Assembly: GCA_004015825.1 (NCBI GenBank)
Contig: ML137215.1
Coordinates: 94,978-158,977, forward strand
Source of the DNA: Halovenus amylolytica
Lineage (GTDB): Archaea > Halobacteriota > Halobacteria > Halobacteriales > Haloarculaceae
DNA length: 64,000 nucleotides
Direction: 5' to 3'
Made by a program: the position numbers and the translations under genes. How positions within the stretch are numbered: the first letter of the stretch is position 1; each line of letters starts with the position of its first letter. The notes under the pieces were generated by a model. It did not search any database. It was not told the DNA's origin and was given only the letters and a program-made list of their open reading frames with translations. Of the stretch, positions 16,077-24,090 are shown in pieces.

Positions 16077-18746
16077 TCAAAGCTTTTCGACGTCGACTCG
16101 CATGCTACCGTAGGTCACGGAGCTTCCGCTCAGGCGGTCGTAGTCGGCGACGTGGAGTCGGTTGTTGTTCCCACCTTTCGGCTCGCTGCCGAACTCTTCG
16201 GATGCGACGTCACCGTACGCCCAGTGCCCCTGGCCGTAGGTTTTGACGACGGTCCCTGGCTGAGTACCCTCCCACACCTTTGCGGTACAGGTGATCTCGT
16301 CGACCGGGGAGACGAGCCTGATCTCGTCACCGTCCTCGATGTCGAGTCGGTCTGCGTCGACCGGGTTGAACCGTGCGACGTCTTGATCTGGCTCGTCACC
16401 CGGATCGACGTCTTTGAACTCCTGGTACAGCGGCGTGTTCGCCGACCGACCCTCCCTGTTGAGTTTGGACTTGTGTTCGACGAAGTCGAACTCCATGTCC
16501 TCGCCGTTGACGTACGGCTCCTCGTAGTGGGGGATGAAGGCCTGCTCGCCGCGGGCCTCGTACTTGCACGTTTCCATGATATCGTCGACGTCGGTGTCGT
16601 GCCTGTCGGCGTGTTTCCCGAGGGCTTTTTCGAGCGTCTTGCTGTAGAACTCGAATTTGCCGGTCTCGGTGCCGAACTCGCCGCCTTCCGAGGGCCACCT
16701 GTTGCGGTACTCCCACTCTTCGGAGTTCCAGATGCCGGCTTCTCTGAACTCATCCCAGCCGTCGTACTCGTCGCCCGGCGGTGCATCCATCTCGGGATCC
16801 CACAGTGGCTGCATCCGGAGTTTGATCGCGTTGCGGGCAAAGGCCTGTGCTTTCAGCTCCCGGTCGTCGTACTCCTCGCTGGGCGCGAGCCCTGTTTCTG
16901 GGTCTGCGAACTGCTCTTCGAAGAAATCGAGCATGTTCGTAAAGCCCCGATCGGCGAGTTCGTCGGCGATCATGTAGGGGATCTCCACCTCCGAGGATTT
17001 GGTGTTCCAGAGCCGACTGTCGATGACGTCTTCGGGATCGTTCGGATCGTCGGCCAGCACCGGCTGGAGCAGGCTCGTCTGTCCACGCCGGTTGGCCATG
17101 CTCTTGAGCTGACCCCACCGTTCGAACTGGTGGTGGGTCGCCGGGAGCAGAATATCGGCGAAGTGGGCCGTCTCGCTGGCGTGGGTCTCGATCGAGATCA
17201 TAAACGGAATCTTCGCGAGGGCCTCTTCCCACCGCCTGCTTTCGGGGTTGGAGAACGCGAAATTGTTCCAGTAGGAGATCAGCATCTCGATTTCCATCGG
17301 GTCCTCTTCGAGGACACCATCGGCGGCGTTGTTGGTCACGACACCACCGCCGGATTTGCCTTTTTTGAGCGACGGGAACTCCTTGGAGCCACGCTGGTCG
17401 ATCTTGTCACCGCTGCCGTTCTCTTTCGGGAAGTCGATGCCCTGCTGTGCGACCTCGTCGACGTACGGGCTCGGATCAGGGAGGTCGGCGGTGCCGTCCG
17501 ACGGGGCGTACATCGGACCACCTTCGTTGCCGACCGACCCGACGAGGCCGTTCAGCGCGTGTGCTGCCATACTGTTGTAGCTGCCACGCACCTGCATGAC
17601 CGGGCCGCCACCGACCCACGACATGGCGTGTGGTGCTGCCTCGGCGAAATCGACGGCAACGCGCTCGATCTGGTCTGCCTCGACACCGGTCCGTTCGGCT
17701 GCCCACTCGGGGGTTCGGTCTTTCAGTTCCTTGTTCCACCACTTGACGAGTCCGTAGACGTTCTCGGTCTCGTCGAAACTTTCCTCGTCGACGGTTTCGC
17801 CGGCGACGAACTCGCTGTCGTCGGTGAAGTCGCCGACGAACTCGCGATGCCAGAGCCCCTCGGTGAGGATGACATGCGCGAGCGCAGTTGCGAGTGCGCC
17901 GTCCTGGCCTGGTTCGACCGGCATGAACTCGTCGGCTTTGGCCGCAGCCGAGGAGAGACGCGGTTCGACGACCGCGACGCCGGCCTGGTCGAGCACGTCA
18001 CCCCACTGGTTGGAGTAGTGCGAGACCTGGCGGTTGGTCGAAATCGGATCGGCGCCCCACAGCAGGACGTACTCCGTCTCGCTGACGTCGTACTGCCGGT
18101 AGGACCACTCGCCTTCCGTGTAGTAGGGGCCGAACTTCTCGGCTTCGGCACAGCTGGCGCTGTGTGAGATGTTGTTCGGTGAGCCGATGATCTTCGGCAA
18201 GCTGCCGTAGAGGACGTGCCGGAGGTACGTGTACCGACCGCGGGTCAGCATGAACTTGTGGGTCTCTTCGTTGTCCCGCAGTTCCATGATCTTGTCTGCG
18301 ATCTCGTCGATCGCCTCCTCCCAGGAAATCGGTTCGAACTCGGGGTCGACATCGCGGCCTTTCTCCGAGTTCGTCCGGCGCATTGGCTGGGTGATCCGGT
18401 CGGGATCGTACAACTGCTGCAGGGACAGATCCATCCGGGGACAGTCGTTGTTCCCGTGGATTTTCGAGAGCTCGTTCCCCTGGGTTTTGTACGCACGTCC
18501 GTCCTCGACGAGAATCTGTGAGGCACACCAGGAGGTACAGCCTGCACAGGTACTCTTTCGCCACTCTGCGTCGGTCCCTTCGTTCATCTGTGCCGGGACG
18601 CTGTCAGCCTCGGTGAACGAGGTCAGGTTCGGTCCGAGCGTGGCTGCTGCGGCCCCGGCACCGGTGAGCTTGAGAAAGCCCCGGCGAGCCATCGGCGCCA
18701 CATCGTGGTTGTCGTTCGATTCAGTCTCGGTGTGTGTTTTCGACAT
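16077..18746 (-). CDS. PsrA/PhsA/ArrA-like molybdopterin catalytic subunit
   Basis: 889 residues from ATG 18746; a GGTGAT ribosome site overlapping the stop of the FeS gene sits four bases before it, so the GTG at 18755 was rejected. Tat leader ARRGFLKLTG at 20-29. [4Fe-4S] ligands Cys67, Cys70, Cys74, Cys102. Cys199 in NNISHSASCAEAEKF is the likely Mo ligand, with the SHSxxCAE context of the PsrA/PhsA/ArrA group. It also has RLSSAAAKADEFMPVEPGQD (cofactor domain) and a C-terminal MopB domain ending ADYDRLSGSSVTYGSMR. Outward-facing terminal reductase; sulfur, polysulfide, thiosulfate, selenate or arsenate are all conceivable acceptors. It is clearly from another clade than the TtrA-like enzyme. 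Confidence 0.84.
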   Translation of the reverse strand: MSKTHTETESNDNHDVAPMARRGFLKLTGAGAAAATLGPNLTSFTEADSVPAQMNEGTDAEWRKSTCAGCTSWCASQILVEDGRAYKTQGNELSKIHGNNDCPRMDLSLQQLYDPDRITQPMRRTNSEKGRDVDPEFEPISWEEAIDEIADKIMELRDNEETHKFMLTRGRYTYLRHVLYGSLPKIIGSPNNISHSASCAEAEKFGPYYTEGEWSYRQYDVSETEYVLLWGADPISTNRQVSHYSNQWGDVLDQAGVAVVEPRLSSAAAKADEFMPVEPGQDGALATALAHVILTEGLWHREFVGDFTDDSEFVAGETVDEESFDETENVYGLVKWWNKELKDRTPEWAAERTGVEADQIERVAVDFAEAAPHAMSWVGGGPVMQVRGSYNSMAAHALNGLVGSVGNEGGPMYAPSDGTADLPDPSPYVDEVAQQGIDFPKENGSGDKIDQRGSKEFPSLKKGKSGGGVVTNNAADGVLEEDPMEIEMLISYWNNFAFSNPESRRWEEALAKIPFMISIETHASETAHFADILLPATHHQFERWGQLKSMANRRGQTSLLQPVLADDPNDPEDVIDSRLWNTKSSEVEIPYMIADELADRGFTNMLDFFEEQFADPETGLAPSEEYDDRELKAQAFARNAIKLRMQPLWDPEMDAPPGDEYDGWDEFREAGIWNSEEWEYRNRWPSEGGEFGTETGKFEFYSKTLEKALGKHADRHDTDVDDIMETCKYEARGEQAFIPHYEEPYVNGEDMEFDFVEHKSKLNREGRSANTPLYQEFKDVDPGDEPDQDVARFNPVDADRLDIEDGDEIRLVSPVDEITCTAKVWEGTQPGTVVKTYGQGHWAYGDVASEEFGSEPKGGNNNRLHVADYDRLSGSSVTYGSMRVDVEKL

Positions 18747-18751
18747 TGGAA

Positions 18752-19840
18752 TCACCTGTACAGTTCGTGGCGTTCTTTGATTTCGGGCACTTCACCTTTG
18801 CCGGCGTCGTGACCACCCTGGTCGTCGCTCCCGTCGAAATCTCTGATGTAGTGCACTTTCGGCTCTGTTCCGAGTTCTTCTTTCCACCGCCAGGAGCCGT
18901 ACTCGTCGACCAGCTGGCTGACCGTGCTGTCCGGGTCGTCGAGGTCGCCGAAGATCCGGGCGTCGGTCGGACACTCCTCGACACAGGCGGGGAGCTCCTG
19001 CTCTCTCACCCGGTGGTAACACATGGTGCATTTCTCTGCGATGCCCGGCCTGCGCAGGGCTGACTCGTGGTCGTCGCGTTCTCTGTTCGGATTCGAGTAC
19101 GGGAGGACGTTGCCGCCGGCGGCTTCGGTGACCTCTGCGGGTGAGGCCATCCCCTCCATCGTCGCCTCGTCGCTCCGCCAGCGCTCGTGGGTCTCCTCGC
19201 CGCGCTCGTTTTTGAAGCTCTTGTCGTAGGGACAGGCGTCGACACACTGCCAGCAGCCGATACAGGCGTCCGGGTTCTGCATCGTGATCCCGCCGGGTCC
19301 CTTGTTGAGCGACGGTGTCGGACAGGCGTCCATACACGGGGCCTCCCGACACTGGTTACAGAGGTTCGGTTTGTACTCGTAGGCAACGTCGGGGAAGGTT
19401 CCGGAGGTTTCCTGGATCCGGTGGGCCCAGGCTTTGCCCTCCTCGACGTTGTTCTCCTGTTTACACGCGATGTTACAGGAGTCACAGCCAACACACCGCT
19501 GGAGGTCGATGACCATCCCAACCTGGGTATCGGGCTCGTAGTCGGGCGGTTGCATCTGGGTCAACTCTCCGGTTGACAGCTCACTCAAGTCCGGGAGTTC
19601 CTCGTCGTCTCCACCGTCGGTGTCACCACCATCTGTCTCGCTATCATCCGGGTCACTATCATCAGTCCCGTTGTCGTCTTCTGAGGCGTCGTCAGTCGGC
19701 GATTCGTCGTCGTCCCCGGAACAGCCAGCCAGGGAGATGCCAGCGGCGGCAGTACCCAGCGCAGCAAGTCGCCGTAACCTGCTCTCTGGCTCCTCCATCT
19801 CGGGTTCTGTTTCTTCCGTTGAATCTGTGGATTGACTCAT
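18752..19840 (-). CDS. Lipid-anchored four-cluster FeS subunit
   Basis: 362 residues. N-terminus LRRLAALGTAAAGISLAGC is a twin-arginine-like leader ending in a lipobox, then a long Asp/Gly/Thr spacer (about 40-90). The core has sixteen cysteines in four groups (CVGCDSCNIAC, CNQCREAPCMDAC, CIGCWQCVDAC, CTMC...CVEEC), a PsrB-type electron wire. An FeS subunit carrying its own Tat lipoprotein signal is unusual: PsrB-type subunits normally travel with the catalytic subunit and sit on an NrfD anchor, which this operon lacks. First gene of the operon; a GGAGATG ribosome site precedes ATG 19840. Confidence 0.86.
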   Translation of the reverse strand: MSQSTDSTEETEPEMEEPESRLRRLAALGTAAAGISLAGCSGDDDESPTDDASEDDNGTDDSDPDDSETDGGDTDGGDDEELPDLSELSTGELTQMQPPDYEPDTQVGMVIDLQRCVGCDSCNIACKQENNVEEGKAWAHRIQETSGTFPDVAYEYKPNLCNQCREAPCMDACPTPSLNKGPGGITMQNPDACIGCWQCVDACPYDKSFKNERGEETHERWRSDEATMEGMASPAEVTEAAGGNVLPYSNPNRERDDHESALRRPGIAEKCTMCYHRVREQELPACVEECPTDARIFGDLDDPDSTVSQLVDEYGSWRWKEELGTEPKVHYIRDFDGSDDQGGHDAGKGEVPEIKERHELYR

Positions 19841-19901
19841 ATTCGCTCACATCTCCACATGCACAGGTTTCCACAATCGTGATTCTCCCACGGTATACAG
19901 G

Positions 19902-19941
19902 GGGGTATTTATATCAATTAATTATACATATATAATACCCC
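19902..19941. promoter_or_regulatory. Promoter with spaced inverted repeat before the second molybdoenzyme operon
   Basis: GGGGTATT at 19902-19909 and AATACCCC at 19934-19941 form perfect 8-bp inverted arms whose centres are 32 bp apart, about three helical turns. The sequence between is very AT rich and holds TATA-like words for the minus-strand operon (GATATAAATACC and TTATATATG). The arms therefore bracket the promoter, as an operator for a dimer would. Regulator unknown; the arms do not match the repeat at 11051-11122. Confidence 0.5.
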
Positions 19942-20622
19942 ATATATACAGTTAGAAAAAAACTCGAATCAACATAGCACCTTATACATACACCACATGC
20001 GGTCTCTATCCGGCATTTTGCGGGTTGTCCCGGAAAAACTCGCCGCAGAGTTTGCGATCCACGAACAGATTGGATACCGAGTGGCCGGGCCACTGGAAAC
20101 GTGTGCTGAGAACGAAACGCCAGCGAGACGCTCCAGAATAGATCAGGTAAGAAGGCCCCACGATTGCGGGTTCGTCCGGTCGCCGACCCACATTTAGCTG
20201 ATTGCAGGCGCGAAGCCCCCTTCCTCGACGAGCAGCGCAGTCCGCGCAGGCGGGCAAGCAGCGCAGTCGGGAGAGGATGCAGCGCCGTCTTTGGAGTCCG
20301 TTCACGCTGTGCCGTGGATCGACAACAGTCCCAGTCGAAGAGGGGAACTGTAATCGCAGACACTCATCGTCTCGGCGTATACTGGTGGCTATGCATTCGT
20401 CAAGATAGTCGACCACCGTGAGAACGAGTACTCACGGGGATCGCCGCACGTTGTTCGGCTCACCCCACGGAGGTCGAAATCTGTCAGTTTCGTACAGCCG
20501 GCAGTATGACAAACTACCGTCTCGGGAACCGGTTGCAGTTCTTTCCCTACTCCCTCTCTTAATTATGCCACATAGCACGTGCGATCTTTTAACTGGATGT
20601 TTGTTCGGCGTTGATACCACTC
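19942..20622. other. Gene-free interval with short direct repeat
   Basis: No frame in this stretch has family-like sequence; candidates on both strands are rich in Arg, Ser and Cys as expected for shadows. AGCAGCGCAGTC occurs at 20231-20242 and again at 20257-20268. The GCGCGAAGCCCCCTTCCTCG stretch just before it resembles, from memory, the 3' ends of haloarchaeal IS200/IS605-type elements, so a decayed element is possible but unproven. Confidence 0.4.
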
Positions 20623-21219
20623 TCAGCGGATGGAGAATCGGTCGGCAATCGTTTCTTTCCCGTCGAATACATCGGCCCCCTCGATATGTATCTCGTACTG
20701 GTACGTTCCCGGTTCCATATCGGGGTCTGTCTGTATTTTTCCACCCCAGCCGTCGGGGATATACTGCTCGTGTGGCCCCGACCAGGAGAGTTCAAGTGGG
20801 TCGAAGTCGGCATTTGGAAACTCGACAGTGACCTGATCGATCGCATCACCGCCGAGATACTCCCCGGTTTTGCTGTTGTAGACACCGACATTAAGTCCGA
20901 CTTCCCGTCCTGCTGGGAACTCCCGACTGTTCGCACAGTCGTCCCCGCCATCTGTGTCGTTGGTCGTCGTCGTCTCGTTGGTAACTGTCGCGTTTTCGCC
21001 CGTTCCATCGGTCGTAGTATTACCCCCGGTGTCGGTGCCGTCCTGATCTCCTGTGTCTGATTCATCCTGATCCGGTGCTCCAGGATCTGTGATGTAGCTA
21101 CAGCCTGCGAGACTCACAGTCGTCCAGACCGTTGCCCCCGACGCGAGGAGACGACGCCGTGTGGTTTTCGCGTTATCGGCACTGTCACCTGCATTTTCTT
21201 GACGATTCTTTCGTGGCAT
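20623..21219 (-). CDS. Tat lipoprotein with one copy of a single-cysteine beta domain
   Basis: 198 residues from ATG 21219. TTRRRLLASGATVWTTVSLAGC (residues 19-40) is split here as a twin-arginine signal and lipobox at Cys40. A Thr/Asp/Gly spacer (41-93) leads to a compact domain with CANSREFPAGREVGLNVGV, then YNSKTGEYLGGDAIDQVTV and a late PGTYQYEIHIEG. The same domain occurs twice in the divergent lipoprotein at 21355. Acts outside the cell, anchored by lipid. No known family recognised; the lone conserved Cys95 could hold a metal, a heme or form a mixed disulfide. Confidence 0.7.
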   Translation of the reverse strand: MPRKNRQENAGDSADNAKTTRRRLLASGATVWTTVSLAGCSYITDPGAPDQDESDTGDQDGTDTGGNTTTDGTGENATVTNETTTTNDTDGGDDCANSREFPAGREVGLNVGVYNSKTGEYLGGDAIDQVTVEFPNADFDPLELSWSGPHEQYIPDGWGGKIQTDPDMEPGTYQYEIHIEGADVFDGKETIADRFSIR

Positions 21220-21354
21220 TATTACAACGATAGAATCTCGGAGGCCAATATACTTAAAAATGGCTGTCCTCAACGTTATAGTTTTTAAGTTTTATAAACG
21301 TATGTATAATTTAGGGGGTACCTTTATTAGCCAGTAATTTCAATGTTGTTAGAC

Positions 21355-22365
21355 ATGAGTCAGCCAAAAGACCAGACGAGTTCCAGCGGTGGGTCTGTGA
21401 GCTCAGACGAACTGTCGACCGAGTCGCCAACACGCGGTTCAACAACACGCCGACGCCTGCTCGCTGCGGGAGCAGCGACATGGGCAACAGTGTTAGCCGG
21501 CTGTTCCGGCAACGGCGATGATGGCGATGATAACAACACCGGGGACTCCGATGGATCGTCAGCCCAGCCAGAAAATTTCGTCGTGACAGCAGAGACGGGT
21601 ACCGGGAGCGAAGGGGTCCCCGAAAGTGCCCAGTTCGCCTCCTCGTGTTCTGCGACGCGACGGTTCGTTCCGGGGATGCAGGTCATCTTCTACGTGGGTA
21701 TTTACGACCCAGATACGGGTGACCAGTTGACCGACGAAGACCTCAGTTCGGTGAACGTCAACGTCGACGGAGGCGAAACCGTCGAACTTGGCTGGGCGGG
21801 TGACGACGAAGAGGATCCCGCAGACGAGTGGGCCGGAGCCTGGACGGTTCCGGAAGACACCGAACCAGGGAGTATCAGCTACACGGTCGAAGTCTCCAAC
21901 GGTGATGCCAACTATCGGAGCGTCGGCATTCTAGAGAATTCGATCGAGATTATCGAGTATGCCGACCCGACGAACTACGTGGTCACGACCAACACGTACT
22001 GGGACGGTTCAGCACCAGAGGACTACGGTGATGGTTTCATCGGCAGCTGTTCACCCGAACGGCAGTTCAGCCAGGAGATGGATGTAACGTTCGTCATTGG
22101 CGTCTGGGACAGTGCAACAGGTGAACAGGTCGGGAGTGACGGCCTCGATTCTGTCACGATTTCGTCGACAGACGATGCGTTCAGCGACGTAGAGCTATCG
22201 TGGCAGGCTGATACCGAAGAGGAGGATCCTCAATGGTACGGGGCTCTGGAAACGGAAGATCTCGAACCGGGCACCTACGGCTACGAAGTGACGGTCACCG
22301 ACTCGGGTGCCGAGTTCTATAACGTTGGCATCGCGACGAATCAGTTCAGCATCGTCGAGGTGTAG
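21355..22365 (+). CDS. Tat lipoprotein with two copies of the single-cysteine beta domain
   Basis: 336 residues from ATG 21355 (MSQPKDQTSS); ATG 21343 is also possible. Tat signal and lipobox TRRRLLAAGAATWATVLAGC with lipidated Cys50, then an Asp-rich spacer. Two tandem units, about 73-200 and 203-336, share CSxxRxF, a VGVxDxxTGEQ-type segment, a DxLDSVxV strand and a Trp-containing end; conserved cysteines are Cys98 and Cys232. Divergent from the one-domain homolog, with AT-rich promoters between (TTTATAAACG and similar). Role unknown; its position beside the reductase operons and the ABC importer suggests periplasm-like surface chemistry of a sulfur or metal compound. Confidence 0.7.
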   Translation: MSQPKDQTSSSGGSVSSDELSTESPTRGSTTRRRLLAAGAATWATVLAGCSGNGDDGDDNNTGDSDGSSAQPENFVVTAETGTGSEGVPESAQFASSCSATRRFVPGMQVIFYVGIYDPDTGDQLTDEDLSSVNVNVDGGETVELGWAGDDEEDPADEWAGAWTVPEDTEPGSISYTVEVSNGDANYRSVGILENSIEIIEYADPTNYVVTTNTYWDGSAPEDYGDGFIGSCSPERQFSQEMDVTFVIGVWDSATGEQVGSDGLDSVTISSTDDAFSDVELSWQADTEEEDPQWYGALETEDLEPGTYGYEVTVTDSGAEFYNVGIATNQFSIVEV

Positions 22366-22378
22366 TCGGTTCCAGCAA

Positions 22379-23158
22379 TTACCGCTCGACAGTTAGACCG
22401 AGTTTTTTTCTGAGCCGGTTCCTCAGTCGTTCGAACTCGTTACTGCCTTCGATTTCGACCCGTCGGCCCCACCGTGGTCGCTGCAGGTTCACCTCGAATT
22501 CAGCCGTAATCGTCGCCGGCTTCGACGAGATCACCAGGATTCGGTCGGCCAGATAGATCGCCTCGCTGATATCGTGTGTGACGAACAGGATGGTCGTCTG
22601 CTCCGAGTTCCACAGCTGGAGGAGTTCGGTCTGGAGCCTGTCTCTGGTCTGGGCATCCAGTGACCCGAACGGCTCGTCCATCAACAGGATGTCCGGGTCG
22701 ACTGCCAGCGCACGAGCCAGACCGACACGCTGTTTCATTCCACCAGATAGCTCCGAGGGGTAGCTCTGTTCGGATCCAGCCAGCCCGACAGTTTCTATCC
22801 ACTCTCTGGCGACTCCTTCAGCCTCGCGGTCGCTCCGATCAGGTTGTATATCGAGCCCCATCACGACGTTTTCGAGCACGGTCTTCCAGGGGAGCAACCG
22901 GAAGTCCTGAAACACCATCGCGATCTCGTCTGACGGGCCGGTTACCGGCCCCTGACCGGTGACGATTTCACCGCTGTCGGTATCGACGATACCAGCTATA
23001 CTTTTCAGCAGGGTCGTCTTTCCACAGCCCGATGGCCCCACGATGGCGACGAACTCACCGGCCGTCACGTCGAAAGAAACATCCTCGAGGACAGCGAGGG
23101 GGTCCGCATCCGATCCGTACGATTTCCGCAACCCGACGACAGAGACCGATTGAGACAT
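22379..23158 (-). CDS. SsuB/TauB/NrtD-type ABC importer ATPase
   Basis: 259 residues. Walker A GPSGCGKTT near 41-49, Q-loop FQDFRLLPW, ABC signature LSGGMKQRVGLARAL, Walker B DILLMDEPFGSLD and the H-loop FVTHDISEAIYLADR. The FRLLPWKTVLENV version of the Q-loop is typical for nitrate/sulfonate/taurine/riboflavin-precursor importers. Last gene of a three-gene set with permease and binding protein, 81 bp after the permease. Cytosolic partner that powers uptake. Confidence 0.88.
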   Translation of the reverse strand: MSQSVSVVGLRKSYGSDADPLAVLEDVSFDVTAGEFVAIVGPSGCGKTTLLKSIAGIVDTDSGEIVTGQGPVTGPSDEIAMVFQDFRLLPWKTVLENVVMGLDIQPDRSDREAEGVAREWIETVGLAGSEQSYPSELSGGMKQRVGLARALAVDPDILLMDEPFGSLDAQTRDRLQTELLQLWNSEQTTILFVTHDISEAIYLADRILVISSKPATITAEFEVNLQRPRWGRRVEIEGSNEFERLRNRLRKKLGLTVER

Positions 23159-23239
23159 ACGACTCCATTGCAGCGTGACGTATTTAAAAGTCGTCTCGTA
23201 ACCGGCTGCGGTCCTTTTTTTCGAACATACTAGCCACTC

Positions 23240-24058
23240 TCAAACACTCTGGGCGACGCCGTCACCCCAGGAGACCACTTTTCGCTCGATCGCGACGACA
23301 AGTCCGAACAGGAGCAGTTGCGTCACCGAGATAGCCAGGATGGTGGCGAACATCGCGTCCGTCGCGAACGAGTTGTTGTACTGGAGGATGAGATGGCCGA
23401 TCCCCTCGGTCCCGACGAGATACTCACCGGCGATAACGCCGGTGAACGCGAGAATGACACAGATCTTGATACCAGCGAACACGTACGGCAGCGAGGAGTA
23501 GAGGTAGACGTTCCAGAATACATCCCGTCGGTTGCCGGAGAAACTCTGGACCATCTCGACGAGCTCCTCGTCGGTCGATTTGAATCCAGAGAGGGAGTTT
23601 ACGACCATCGCGAAGAAGCTGATGAGATGGCTAATCGCGACGATCGAGGAGAAGCCGAAACCGAGCCACACGATAAAGATCGGCAACAGCGTGATAATCG
23701 GTATCGAACGGGCCGCGATCACGTAGGGGTACAGAACCGTCTCCAGTATCGACCACTCCGCCATCGCCAGCGCCAGCAGGTAGCCACCGACGACAGTCAT
23801 AACAAAGCCCACGGCAAAGGCTTTGAGCGTGTACTGCAGGTGTTCGATAATCGTCGGATACTCTTCGACGAAACTAGCCAGTATCTCCGACGGTGTTGGC
23901 AGTATGTAGGATTCGACGCCGAGAGCAGGGATCCCGAACTCCCACCCGATTACGACGACGACGAACATCACGCCCGGCAAGGCGACAGTTCGACGGCTCA
24001 GTGCCGTGTAGATGTTCGAGAGACGTACCTGTACAGCCTGCTGTTTACTCTCTTCCAT
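23240..24058 (-). CDS. SsuC/TauC-type ABC importer permease
   Basis: 272 residues with about six membrane helices and the EAA-type loop IKICVILAFTGVIAGEYLVG near the end, in the form common for sulfonate/nitrate/taurine and hydroxymethylpyrimidine importers. PTPSEILASFVEEYP after the first helix is also family-typical. Encoded 32 bp after the binding-protein gene, so a complete importer is present. Confidence 0.87.
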   Translation of the reverse strand: MEESKQQAVQVRLSNIYTALSRRTVALPGVMFVVVVIGWEFGIPALGVESYILPTPSEILASFVEEYPTIIEHLQYTLKAFAVGFVMTVVGGYLLALAMAEWSILETVLYPYVIAARSIPIITLLPIFIVWLGFGFSSIVAISHLISFFAMVVNSLSGFKSTDEELVEMVQSFSGNRRDVFWNVYLYSSLPYVFAGIKICVILAFTGVIAGEYLVGTEGIGHLILQYNNSFATDAMFATILAISVTQLLLFGLVVAIERKVVSWGDGVAQSV

Positions 24059-24090
24059 AGCACATCGGGAACTGGTGTCGCTGGCGACAG

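Noticed and set aside
16011..18167. 718-residue plus-strand frame opposite the second molybdoenzyme
   Set aside because: Mirror of a highly biased GC-rich gene; Val/Leu/Asp/Gly-rich with no domain pattern, while the minus strand has full family motifs.
16077..18746. Calling the second enzyme an arsenate reductase because of nearby arsC-like genes
   Set aside because: The arsC-like pieces are broken and 13 kb away, and the Cys199 context is shared by several PsrA/PhsA/ArrA-type clades.
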